From positions 22,618,011 to 22,682,010 of the forward strand of contig CM042181.1 of the NCBI GenBank assembly GCA_023376005.1: DNA of 64,000 nucleotides, given 5' to 3'. The position numbers were made by a program, and so were the translations under genes. This DNA comes from Doryteuthis pealeii. Lineage: Eukaryota; Mollusca; Cephalopoda; Myopsida; Loliginidae. Positions 38,901-52,500 of the stretch are shown here, piece by piece (position 1 is the stretch's first letter; each line of letters starts with the position of its first letter). The notes beneath the pieces are model-generated. The model was not told where the DNA came from and did no database searches. It saw only the letters and a program-made list of their open reading frames with translations.

Positions 38901-41900
38901 AGCGTCTCTGCTCTGGCATTCGGAGTTAACGGCCTGTTCATTACACTCTCAACCCTATACTTACTTCGAGAGTTGCTTGTTCCATATCGTTAAAAGCCCC
39001 AAACGGTGACGAATCGGAACCTTCACTTTGTTAGAAGCTGGAGCGACAAACGATCACCTAAAACCCATTCTGCAGGTCTCAACAGGTTACGAGGAACAGA
39101 ACTCGATGATTTCAGCTAAGTTCCGCAGGCTTATTTATCTGCAACCCCTACCTTTAACTACATTCAATTCTCCTTAATATTCTTTACCAACCAAACACAT
39201 TGAACTCTTAACTAAACTAAACCTAAATATCTAACTAATTATGGCTATATACCATACTTTGGTGCTGTTTAACTTGAACTGAACTCTATGAACATTCTTT
39301 AAAACTCGTTTGGTTGTTTCACTTTATGTATATTGATACCCCTGTTGATATTTGTTTTATGTTTTACATGTAAAGTAAAAATTTTGTTTTATAAAAAGTC
39401 GTTTGTCTCCTTTCTTCAAAAGCTGCGCCCATCTCCTCACTGCGGCCAAAGTACGGTTTATCCTCCTACAAAACGTAGGGTATAAACAGTGCTTTTCCGG
39501 GGACAAAAATCCCCACAGTTTGTAATAGAAAATATAGATGTGAATGGTAGTGGCAGAACAATATATATGTCGTGCTGGGAAAAGGATTTTGGGTATGATT
39601 GAATTACTAATTATTTTGATTTGTTTTTCCTACAGGGTAACTGGGTATTTCTTGCTAATTGTCACTTGTCCCTCAGTTGGATGCCACAATTGGACAAACT
39701 GATAGAACAACTCCAGACAGACACATCTACACATAACGATTTCCGCCTCTGGCTTAGCAGCAGTCCACACCCGGAATTTCCCATTTCCATCTTACAAGCT
39801 GGAATTAAAATGACCACTGAACCTCCAAAGGTCACTTAAACATTTCTATTTTTTTTTCTTTTTTGATATTCTGATATAAAAAAAAAGAAATTAATTATGG
39901 ATTGAATTTCTCAGCGTTTCCATATTTGAATTCTTCTTTACAAAATTTACTAAATTATTTTTCTGCTTAACTCTTAACATCCTATACCTCCTTATTCCAC
40001 CCGTCCAGAAGTCGTTCATTTTCCTAATCTACCCCAAATGATAGCTGCCCTGTCGGCTGGGGCGTTAAAATGCACCGACTGCACTTCTGCAGAGGGGTAA
40101 GACTCCCCCAATGGGGCTACCTGTTGGCCGTGGGTGGCGACCTGTGATGCTTAAGGATAGAACCCAAGTGGATGAGCAGTTCATGACTTGCAATACTCCA
40201 CTTTGGCCCTATCTTGGGCTAGACGGGCGGTCAGAGAGGCCCCCTCCGATCAATCGGCTGATTACGTCAAGCCCTAGCACCTATATGATTTTCCCAACCC
40301 TATTGCCTTTATGGCAAGCCCCAACCCCTTTTTATCATATGGGTGCTAGAAGGCGGTGGCTGAGGGTCTGCATGTCCTGGGAATGACATTAAACTCTATC
40401 TGATGGTGAGGTTCCAGTTTTGGAGGTTTGGGGAAAGTGAAGCACCCTTTCATCACCATTGCTCCCTAGTCCACTCTGATCCAGAGTGGTAGTACCTGTT
40501 AGGGTCCCATCTATGGGTTAAATAGAAAACGAGTTTATAAACAAAATTGTATTATCCATTAAGAATTATTTATTTCAAAACTTTATCAGCATTAAATAAC
40601 CCACTGAGGTTGATATGCCGTAAAACAAAACAAACCAAACCAAACCCAAATGATAGCCTTTGTTTAAATGTAATATTAGTAAGGTTCATGGTTAATACAT
40701 GAACATACAACTCCGACACGTTTGTGGGACAAAACATTTTATATATCCAAACAACACAGAAATAAGACAAGATACATTAAATAGGAATACAAAATAATAC
40801 AAATGAGATACAATACGGACACATTCAAGTGTTACATACATGCACATATAAAAAGAGTTACAGATAGTCCATATAATGGAAGTCACTTACTGACTTAGTC
40901 CGTACGTGGGGACTAGAGGGCCCACGAGGGTGGGGTGTTAGTCACAAAATGTCTAACCCATGTGGTTCAGCCGAGAAGAAGGAGAAAAGAGAGGAAGAAG
41001 AGTTTGGACCTCACGCTTAAATACCAGAGGTCCCCTGGTGGCCGGCACGGAAACCCAGCGGGAAGATAACTCTTCCAGGCAAAGGGAAGATAATCACAAC
41101 ATATTAAATATATTTAGAAGTCTTTCATTTAAGGGAAAAAACAGGTAACTTTTAATGAAACAGCCATTTTTACCCATTTTTTGATAAATGGTTATCGGAA
41201 TTGGGCTCTGGACTTAGAAAAATCTCAAGAGGATGTTAAGAGTTAAACATTTCACATTTAAATTCTTATTTTTACAATTGATATATTTTTGCCGAAAACT
41301 GAATGTTTTTTTGATCTTTGATTTATTTTCCTATTTTTCAGGGTCTCAAAGCGAACATGAAACGTCTTTACAATTTGATGACTGAACAGAAATTCTCGCA
41401 TTGTACAAAACAAGATAAATACAAAAAAATGCTTTTTTCTCTTTGTTATTTTCATTCAGTTTTACTTGAAAGACGAAAATTTCTCATGTTGGGATGGAAT
41501 ATTCCCTATGAGTTTAATGATTCAGATTTTGAGGTAAGACATTTTTTTGTTTTTCAAATAGACATTTCTTTATTTTTATTATCTTGTTACGTTATTAAGG
41601 GACCTTCGATAATTAAGGATCAAAAAGTGATCAGTTAGTAAAAACAAGTTGTGATGGAAGAAGAAAAGAAAGAAATGTTTTGAAAAAATATTTTGAAAGA
41701 AAGAATTTATTTGAATGCATTTTGTTTAGAATGTTTGTTGAAATTCCATCAGAGATTTGCTGGGGTTGAATATTTTCAGGAGAATTATAAACACTAGCAG
41801 GGAAATGTCAGATTGTTTGGGCTAAAAATGACAGTGTGACAATTTGACAATAGACAATGGAATTAGAATATGATGTAAGAAAGTAATCAGCTGATTATTT

Positions 41901-44900
41901 TGTAATTATAAAAGATGGGGTGAATAGTCAAAATGTTGTATACCCATTCTTAAATTCTTATCTCTGGTCGTATTTTCTTCTGGCCGGCTTTGCTATTCTG
42001 ATCGTCTATCTTGGTCTGGTCTCTTCTAAGGTCTGGACTTTCTTGGGGTCTGGTTTCTGTTAGGGATTTCTCCTTATCAGAAGCCCTGTGTCATTGTTAG
42101 TTTTTAGGTAATAAACACAAGACTTCGATTTTCTTTTAATGTTACATTATTTTCAATCCCCAATCCAGACATCTGCGCAGGTGAGACTTACATCCTACGA
42201 GCTCGGCTTCTAACTTCTAACTGACTGAAACTTACTTACTATCTAAACCGGAAGAGAGGGTCCTCTCTACCAGTTCTCACTGTATCCTCCAAAAGGTTAG
42301 GACTGAGATCAAGCCTTGTCACTCATCCTTCTAGGCCATGGGCTGTAGCTTATAACGGCCATTTTGATTTCTACACTATTGCCATAAATATTAGGTATCT
42401 AATAATTATGTAACAAAAAGGAACATAGAGAACTAACTGAGAATGAGAGGAAAGTGCCTCATGTTGGGATGGCATATTCTCTATGAGTTCAATGATTCTG
42501 ATTTTTGTTGGATAAACATTGGGTAATTCCATGTCAAATCATCCAGGCCATGTCATCCAACAACTTCAATTTTTCTGAAATTTTGTCCATGTGTGGATTC
42601 TGTTAAAGTCAGACAATCCCAAAATTTGAGCTTCCAATTCCAAAAATTGGCAGAGTTATGTTGATTTTCAGCTCTCCAAATTTTGGGGGTTCACAAAAAT
42701 GGCGACTTTTTGTAATCTATTTTTGTCTGTAAAATGAGTTCTAGAGCTTCCCTACTCCTAAAAAATTGGTTTATAAAAGCATTTTGGCTCAAGGAATCCA
42801 AAAAGAAAAGTCTTAAAGTCAACCACTTTTAAGTTATTAATGATTTATGATTTCAATAATGTTCAATTTATGTGAAATGAAAATAGAAAAAAAAATGTTG
42901 TCATAGATGCAGTTCCACATTGGGATATTGATATTGCTATGAAAAAATGAGAAATTATCAATAACTTAAAATTGGTTGACTTTAAGACTGTTTTGATAGA
43001 ATTTTGATGGAAATTTGATTGAACAGAGGTCTGTCATTAAATTCTTGATGGTTGAGAAATACAAACCATATGAAATTCATAGAAGACTGTGTGATGTGTA
43101 TTTAAAATAGTGACAAATCAAACAGAGTATGCCAGGCTTGAACAGAGGTCTGTCATCAAATTTTGGTAGCTGAGAAGTACAAACCATGTGAAATTCATAG
43201 AAGAATGTGTATTGTGTATGGAGAAGCATGTTTTAGTTAAAAATATCTTTGGCATTTCAGTTCTTTATATTTTCTCAACATTTCTTATTTGTATTTCTCT
43301 TCGTAAACTTTTTATTTCATCCTCATTTCAGGTGTCCGAAAATTTGCTGAGTATCTATTTACAAGAATATGACGATACCCCTTGGGACGCCCTCAAATAT
43401 CTGATTGCAGGGATCAATTATGGAGGTCATGTCACGGATGAATATGACAGGCGTCTACTGCTCACGTACATCAATGATTTCTTCTGTGAAGCCGCCCTCA
43501 CACAACCTTTTTTCAAGTTAGTATTTTACCCACAATGCATCACAAATTAAAGAATTATTCAAATTAATTGCCCTTCCTTAACCCTTTATCTACCACTGCC
43601 ATCTATTATTGTTTGATTTTATTGATATGTCAACTAATTTGGGGTTATTTTATGCTTAGAGGTTAGGGAATCACATTCATTGTATACGATGGTCCAAAAG
43701 TCTTGTCATACTTATATGTTGTTTTAACCCTTTATCTACCACTCCCATCCACAATAGCCATTAAGTTTCTACAAAATGAAGGCAAATGACTAATTAAAAG
43801 TTGCCTCCCTTGAAGTAGATTTTTTTTAATAAGGTAGGATGATAATTTACAAAGATGTTTTAATATTTTCATTTATTATTTTTGGGCTGTCCAGCATTTT
43901 GATCATTTGGGGTGCTCTGGTAGATAAAGGGTTAAAGTGATTCAAATTTATAATTTAATCTTAGGTCATTCAGTGCACTAAATCAGGTCCGATTTTGGAA
44001 ATGCATCCAGAAAAATCCTTATCTAATTTTACATTTCTCTATCACAGGATATTTCACATCAGAACTTTCTAAGTTATTTGTCTGAGGGTTGTTTTCATTA
44101 TCTTCAAATCTTCAGTTATATCCAACTTTTTACTGTGGCCGTGTTGGTACTGTTGTATGGCTGCACCACTCGGACTCTAACAAAACTCTTGTAGAAGAAG
44201 TTAAATAGGAACTACATGAAAATTCTGTATGCTGTTTTGAACAAATTTTAGAGGTAGCACCCCACAAAAAAGGAGCTACACGGCCACTAACCTCCTATCA
44301 CACAAACTATCTAAATAAGATGAACAAGACATGGTGGACACTGCTGGAGAAGCAAGGACGAACTCATAAGTGATGTTCCCCTATGAATACCTACATATGG
44401 ATGCACCAGAGTAGGCCAACAAGCAAAAACCTACATCTATCAGTTCTGTGCAGATTCTGAATGCCATGTAGAAGACTTGCCAGAAGCGATGTTTGATAGG
44501 GATGGGTGTGAGGGGGAGTCATAGGAATCTGTGCTGTTAGTGTTACCTTGAGATAATAATGATGATGATGATGATGATATCCAACTGGAAATTGATCAGA
44601 TCAATTAAAAATATTGATGATTGTCATTTTGAATTAATTTATGAATAAAATCTTTACAAATGAATTAAATTTCAGCATTAAATAACCCATAAAGAGTTGA
44701 TATGCCTTTAAACAAATAAACCAAACCAAACATTTACAAATGAATCAAATTTTGGCATTAAATAACCCATAATGAGTTGATATGCCGTTAAACAAATAAA
44801 CTAAACCAAACCTTTACAAATGAATCAAACTCAGCATTAAATAACCCATAAAGAATTGATATGCCGTTAAACAAATAAACCAAACCAAACCTTTACAAAT

Positions 44901-47228
44901 GAATCAAATTTTGGCATTAAATAACCCATAAAGAGTTGATATGCCTTTAAACAAATAAACCAAACCAAACATTTACAAATGAATCAAATTTTGGCATTAA
45001 ATAACCCATAAAGAGTTGATATGCCTTTAAACAAATAAACCAAACCAAATCTTTACAAATGAATCAAATTTTGGCATTAAATAACCCATAAGGAGTTGAT
45101 ATGCCATTAAACAAATAAACCAAACCAAACCTTTACAAATAAATCAAATTTCGATAACACCAATAGATTTTGGAAAGCTTAATCTACTTAGGATAATTGG
45201 TACATTTATTAAGAGTTTATACAGTCTAGTATTCCCTAGAGAGTTCTCCAAAAGGGAAGTAATTATAAAGTAGAGGTGGTAACTCTCAATTACTTATTAC
45301 ACTCATTAAACAAATAAATTAAACTGAACCAACAGTTGAATAATTTCTTTTTGGCAAAAGAAAAAGGATTTTTTTATTCATTTTTATTTCTTCTTGCATT
45401 TTTTTTATTTGTAGACTTTCTTCCCTGCCTGTCTATTATATTCCAAAAGATGGACCACTTTCATCTTATAAAGAATATGTAAGCATGTTACCAAATATGG
45501 ACCATCCTGAAGCTTTTGGTCAACATCCGAATGCTGACATAACATCACAAATTCAAGAAACTCGGCTTCTTTTTGACATCTTGCTTTCACTTCAACCGCA
45601 AGTGTCCGCTCATGTTGGAGAAAGCCGGGAAGACAAGGTAATTACATTTTTTTCCTTTCACATTTTGTATAAATCAAATGACAACAATATCAGATGAGAG
45701 TTTAGCTCAGTCGGTACAGCACCGACCTAGGAATCACAAGGTTCCTGTTTTGATCTTGGTACCCACCAACTCAGCGTATGAGTAGCACAGACTGGGTAAT
45801 CTAATCTGTTTTTTCTATCCCACTGCTGCCACCATGATGTGTTAGGGTGTTAGTACTTGGTACATGCTGGTAATAAGATAGCCGGACAGCAGAGCGGATG
45901 ATAAAGCATCTTTATTGAACGGGTGCCGGTACAGAAGTGTTTACTTCCGGTGTGTGTGTACGTGCGTAGGGGTTAATATTAAGTGCGATACTATAACATG
46001 TGGTAAAGTGGGGAGCTGATGTTAGGTGTGGTGCACTACCTCAGCAAAAACAACCCCCCTGGTTTAGCACAAGCAAAAAGAGGATAGACTCCCTTGCTGT
46101 CTGGCTGATACCGACAATAGGCCACTCTGCGAACTAAAAAAAAAAGACCACAAATTTCTTTTTGATTGAATCAGATTAATATAAAGATTTTGTCAAAGAT
46201 CCAATAAATTGACAATCTCTTATTTTCTTTTGGGTGGGTGGGTAGGGGGAATAGAATTGATGGATTTTTTTTTTTTTAAATTCTAATGAAACAATTCACT
46301 GAGAAAATTTTTTAAAAGATAAAATGTGAATTATACTTATGTGAAAAATATTTATTTCATTTTCTCTAAAAATCAAAAATTCCTTTTTTTATTTTTTTTA
46401 TTCTTTGCTAGATAGTCCAGGTTAAGAGTACAGAAAGCAGAAATTGGATTTTTTTTAATGCTTTATTGTTCTGATATAAGTGTCATTGGGGAACAAGAAA
46501 AGTTTTGGTAAACAGGCCAAAGCTTGGCTTACCTTAACCTTACTGTACTTTTAATCTGGACTAAGAAGTTACAAATTCCGTTCTTAATAATGATGAATAT
46601 TGTATTTATTTAAAAAAAAACAAATGTTTATTTTTCAAAATGGATTCTGTGCCTCATTTTCTGCAGGCCCCAAGGGAAGTTGATTTGGGGGTGAGTGACA
46701 TTGTTTAAATCCAAAAAACTGGAACTAAATTTTCTTCACTCTGCACAAATTGCATTCACCATTTTTGAAAATCTTTTCTTCTTCAAAATTCACAAATTCA
46801 AAATTTTTCATGAAACAAATCAATTTTTGCATGACTTGTGCCTTTTATAGGGCAATTTTTTTTTTTTCTTTGGCAGCACATCTTGTTTGAGAGTTGTTTG
46901 GGAGGGGGGTTGCTCACTCATTAAACAAGATATGCATTTTCTTCTTTTCACAAATTCACTGTTTCACTGGATCATTCTACTGTAAAACTCTTCTCTTATT
47001 ATTTAGTATCGTGTCCAAGGGGTGCAGCACAGTATTTCACTCAGTTGATAATTTTCCCTGTTTTAGCAACATTTCTTTAGTCAAATAAAAATCCACTTTT
47101 AGACCCAAAAGTTTTGTTTTTTTTATTGAAATTCACCTCAAATTTTCTGCAAAAATTAACAAATTATTTTTGGTTCTCCAAATGTTCAAAATTTATTTCT
47201 TGCTATTTCAAAAGGGGAAGGTGTGTGT

Positions 47229-47261
<33 letters not shown>

Positions 47262-47669
47262 GAGGTGGGTATATGTGTGCGTGTGGGGGGGGGAGAAAGA
47301 GAGAGAGAGTGTATGTGTGTGTGTGTGTGTGATATAAGAGTGCGTGCGTATGTGTGTATGAGAGAGCGAGAGTATATGTGTGTAAGAGAGAGAAAGAGAG
47401 AGTGTGTATGTGTATGTGAGAGTGTATGAGAAAGAGAGAGAGAGAGTGTGTGTGTGTGTGTGTGTGTGTGTTGATGAGAGAGAGAGAGGGAGAGGGAGGG
47501 AAAGATTAAGAGAGAGATGGAATGGAAGGATTATATTTTGAAGAAAATTATGTATGTGTGTATGCATGTGTGTGTGTGTGTGTGGAAGGGGAGAGAGAGA
47601 GTGGGAGAGAGAGAGAGAGAGTGTGTGTGCGTGATGGGGTGGAATAAAGAATTGTGTGTGTGTGTGTGG

Positions 47670-47747
<78 letters not shown>

Positions 47748-49537
47748 TAATGGAATGGAATAAATGATTTTCTGTGTGTATGAAGAGAGAGAGAGAGTGG
47801 AAGGATTACATTTTTCAATTTTTTGCATCCAAAAAAGATATTGAATTAAATATTTAAAATGTTTTAACTGTTTGTTGTATGTCCATTGTCTCTTCTTTCT
47901 CTGATTTCATTTTTAATTCAACCAATTTTCATCTCTTTACAACTCACCATCTTTCATTTCATACAATCCAATGAATCTTTTTTTTTTTAGACCCCCTACC
48001 CCCCCCTCCAACAAAAAGAACGTGTTTTTCTTCTCTTTGCCTCCTAAAATCTTGTCAAACACGTGAGGCTGCATGTGGCGCTCAGCAAGCACAGGTAAAA
48101 CCCACACACTGACTGCAATCTCATACAGCACTTTTACAGTACCCTATGTTTTTTTTTGGGGGGGGGGGTCAAAAAATTATTGGTCGAAAATGGGTTGTTA
48201 CTTTCAATAGGGCAATGTTAAGAAACAACTCGTTGTCTTGCGGAAGTAAGACGCTAACTTAGTCAATGAAAGTGAGTGAGTCTTTCCTCTTGCCTTCTCC
48301 TGCTTTCAATCAACACATAGCTATGATTGAAAGTGACAGTGATATTTGTATGTTTTATTATTTGAACTCGGTTAGTAATAGTCTTTTTTCCTTTCATTTT
48401 AACAAATTTTTTTTTTTTATATGTATTCATTGTTTTTTAGTTGATAATAAAGAAATTAATGATAGGATTCATCACTTTGTTATTTTAATGTGCAAGAAGA
48501 CTTTTAAGATTTAGTTGTCATGTGTGGCCCTCATGACATACATATGTAATCCATGCTGCCCTAGGGGCTTACTCAATTTGACATGCCTGTCCTAAAACCC
48601 CTGTTTTTCTTTCTCCGTCTTCTAAAATCAAAATTCTTTGACCTTTTCATTTTCCTCATTATTCATTATTATCCATTTTTTTGGTTTGTCAGGTTTTGGA
48701 ATTGTCCGCCAATATTACACGTCAAATTCCTGAAAACATTGATTACGAAGGAACCAGAAAGATTCTCTCAGTCGATCCATCACCACTCAATGTAGTTTTA
48801 CTTCAAGAAGTAAGTATTTTTCTATATTTCCTTTCTTTTCTTCCTTTCTTTATTGATTAGGAAGATGTCAAAGGTCAACACTTTTGGCTTTAAAAGAATT
48901 TAACGTCTTCCCAAAATATCAGGGAGGGGGAGTCATCAAAAGTTTCTTTTTGCCAGGGGAAATTTTATTGTTGCTTCCTTCTTGGTTCTGTGTTGTATAC
49001 TGGTCATGCAGTATTCAGTATACTAGTACATTCAAATTACATGTGCGCCAAATAACCGAGTGCTGAAATCTTGAGGTAGACCGTCTACCTCAAGATTTCA
49101 GCACTCGGTTGTTTGGCGCACATGTAATTTGTAATAATGGTTCCATAATCCTTACAATCTCAGTAATCACTTCGATGCTCTCAGACAGCCGTGTATAAAT
49201 AGTCCTGGACCAGCGCATTTACTCTCTACGCAAGGTACGGCAGGCTAGTCCACAATATTCTGTCATCTGACTTTTTTGAGAGAGAGACAACTTTCTTGCA
49301 CATACACACACATACACACATACACATACACACATACACATACACATACACACATACACATACACACACATACACACATACACATACACATACACACATA
49401 CACATACACATACACACATACACATACACATACACACATACACACATACACATACACACATACACATACACATACACACACATACACACATACACACACA
49501 CACACACACATACACATACACACATACACATACACAC

Positions 49538-49568
<31 letters not shown>

Positions 49569-52500
49569 TACATACACACACATACACACATACACATATA
49601 ATAATGAAATCATATTATTAGAAAACTCTAACAATATTGGAAAAATGACAGTCAATTATCTTCCCCTGTCGCTAGAGGGCGGATAGCCAACATACGATGT
49701 TGGTGGCAAATAAGCCCAGGACTTATCAGGGAGCAGTTAGAGAGGAGAGTCGCAAAAATAAGCGCTCCCACCACCTTGCCATAAAAACAGCAAACTTTCT
49801 AAGGCTTTCAATAGCAAACTAACAGAAGACTGACATACTAAATTCTCACCAAAAGGGGCACATTTTTACCAGGCGAATAGCGTCTAAAAAGCATCCCCTA
49901 CTTCACTTATCGGACGAGAACCGACCAAGATGAAGCGTTTTAACAGCATTCCAAAACCTGCAAGTAGAGCCATCTTTCTAGCGCAGTTCACCAAGAACAT
50001 TTTATTGCACCTCTCAGATAAGTCTCGTAGCAAATGCCATTAAAATTTGCAACAATTTCTGTACTTTTTGATAATCTATGTGTCTGTAATTTATATTCGT
50101 GTTTGTTTCTTTCTTTCATGCAAACACACACACATAATCACAGATATACACATATGCATACACACACATGGACAGACAAACATATGCACACACTCAGATA
50201 GACATCCAATGCACACACACATACATTTACGATCAGACACATATGGACACACAGACATTCACATATGTGCACACACACATATGGACATACACATATTCAC
50301 ATATAGACACAGACATACAAGGAGTGTCAAAAAGTATCGAGATTTTTTGTACTTTTTGACACACCTTGTATTCTGAAAAAATTAACGTTCCATTCATTGT
50401 TCATTTCTATCTTGGTAAATACAGCTTCATTCTCACTACTTTTATGACACACCTTGTATATGAACAGACACATATACACACACATACATATAAACACACC
50501 TGCACACACACACACACACACATACACACACTCACACACACACATACACACAGAATGTTTGAGAGTTTAGTCAGAAGATGCTTGCTGAAGAAATTGGGAA
50601 ATTTACAATCATTCCAAATTGATTAATTTAATTCGAGAACCTAAAATTGATGATGATGATGAAATTATTTTATCCCTTTCTCTCCAGATTCAACGTTACA
50701 ACGCTTTGTTGAATGAAATTCGTACGTCAATAAAAGATTTAGAAAAAGGAATCCAAGGATTGGTAGTGATGACGTTGGAATTGGAAATGATCTTCCATTG
50801 TATTTTTGATGGACGTGTCCCTCCCAGTTGGGAAAGGGTGAGTAGGATTTCTTTAATCAATTAATCACGATTGTTTTTGTTTCTCAAATGCTGTCTTTTA
50901 TTTGTGTGACTTTTGTAAATTGTAGCTATGTTATGTAATTGATAGGTAGCCTATTAATTATGTATAGTAAGTGTAGCATAGATTTTAAAATAACAGTTAG
51001 TGGAAAGATACAGGCCAATCATTTTGGAAAATGACAAAGTGAATATAAATTCCAAGTTGAGACTGCATGTATCACTATGCAACAATTAATTTTTAACTCT
51101 GTTGTTTATGGGACAGCCACCATTCCTGGCAGCCCATTGTTGATTGCTGTCCTAGACTTTCATTTTATGCTGCTTGGAGAACCCTTGAACTAGTGGTAAT
51201 GATAATAATGCCCCAAAATCACGTTTGAACTAAAAGGTTATCGTCTGATGATGACTTTATTCTAATATAAATAAGAAACACCTAAACAATGACCAAGGAT
51301 AAAGTGGACTGAACGTTGTGTTTATTCAACCATAATTAACTGAAATTTCCAGATGAAGGCCATTATTATCCAAAACCTCAATCTATTTTCAAGTTTTATC
51401 ATAAAATTGATAGGTAGCCTATTAATTATGTATAGTAAGTGTAGCATAGATTTTAAAATAATGGTTAGTGGAAAGATACAGGTACTGTGAGTGACATGAT
51501 GTAACCCTGTTTTGACCTATCTTCCAGTTCACTAGCTGTGTGAAAATAGTTTTTTTTTTTTGGCTGATGACTGGACAAGACAGACCAACATGGCATTTCT
51601 GGTCCAAGATATGTTTTTATATTAAAATAGTTTTGGGGTACAATTGGACATGTAGCATATTGGATAAAGGCGTTGGGTTAAGACAGTTCTAAGTGACAGT
51701 TATCTCTGGACTGCAGTTCAATCATGGTCAGGGGCAGCAGTAACATAGAATAAGAATTAACACAGCTTAACACCTGTACCCCAGCTATGGTTAGCGGAAT
51801 GAGAACAGGATACCCCATTGATTGAATAAAGGGTTAGGTTCAAAATTCAGTGATGGCTCCGATTACAACAAGAAGATTCCCGATTATGACAAGAAGGTTC
51901 CCAAGTTTGAGAAGGTTCCTGAGTTCAACAAGAAAGAGGGCATATCGACCGAAACGTTGTACAGATAACAATAAAGATGAGAACAATAGTTTGAATAATT
52001 CAAATAATACTAATTATCAAGCCTCATCTAAAAAATTCAGTGAAATCAACCATAATTATTTGTTGGTATTTTTGAGATAAGGTTTGATGTGAATAATTTT
52101 GATATTTCAGACTATTGTCCTCATCTATATTGTGGTATGTATAAACACAACATTCAGGCCACTGTATACTTGGACTTTGTTTAGGTGTTTCTTATCAGAC
52201 AATTATCTTGAAGCATCTTGAACTTGTGGTAATGATAATAATACCCCAAAACCACATTAGAACTCAAGGTTATCGTTTGATGATGACTTTATTTTAAGGT
52301 AAGTAAGAAACACCTAAACAAGGACCAAGGATAAATTGGACTGAACATTGTGTTTATACATACTACGATAAAGATGAAGACAAAAGTCCGAAATATCAAA
52401 ATTATTCAACCATAATTACCTGAAATTCCAGATGATTATCCAAAACCCTCGATCCATTTTCAAGTTTTATTATAAAATCCATCGGATTTGTTATTGTTAT

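Noticed and set aside
44640..45150. CRISPR-like array
   Set aside because: 80-bp units are repeated whole, without unique spacers, in a eukaryotic intron. It is a satellite.
47208..47828. 206-codon minus-strand frame
   Set aside because: Mixed CA/CT/TA microsatellite translation.
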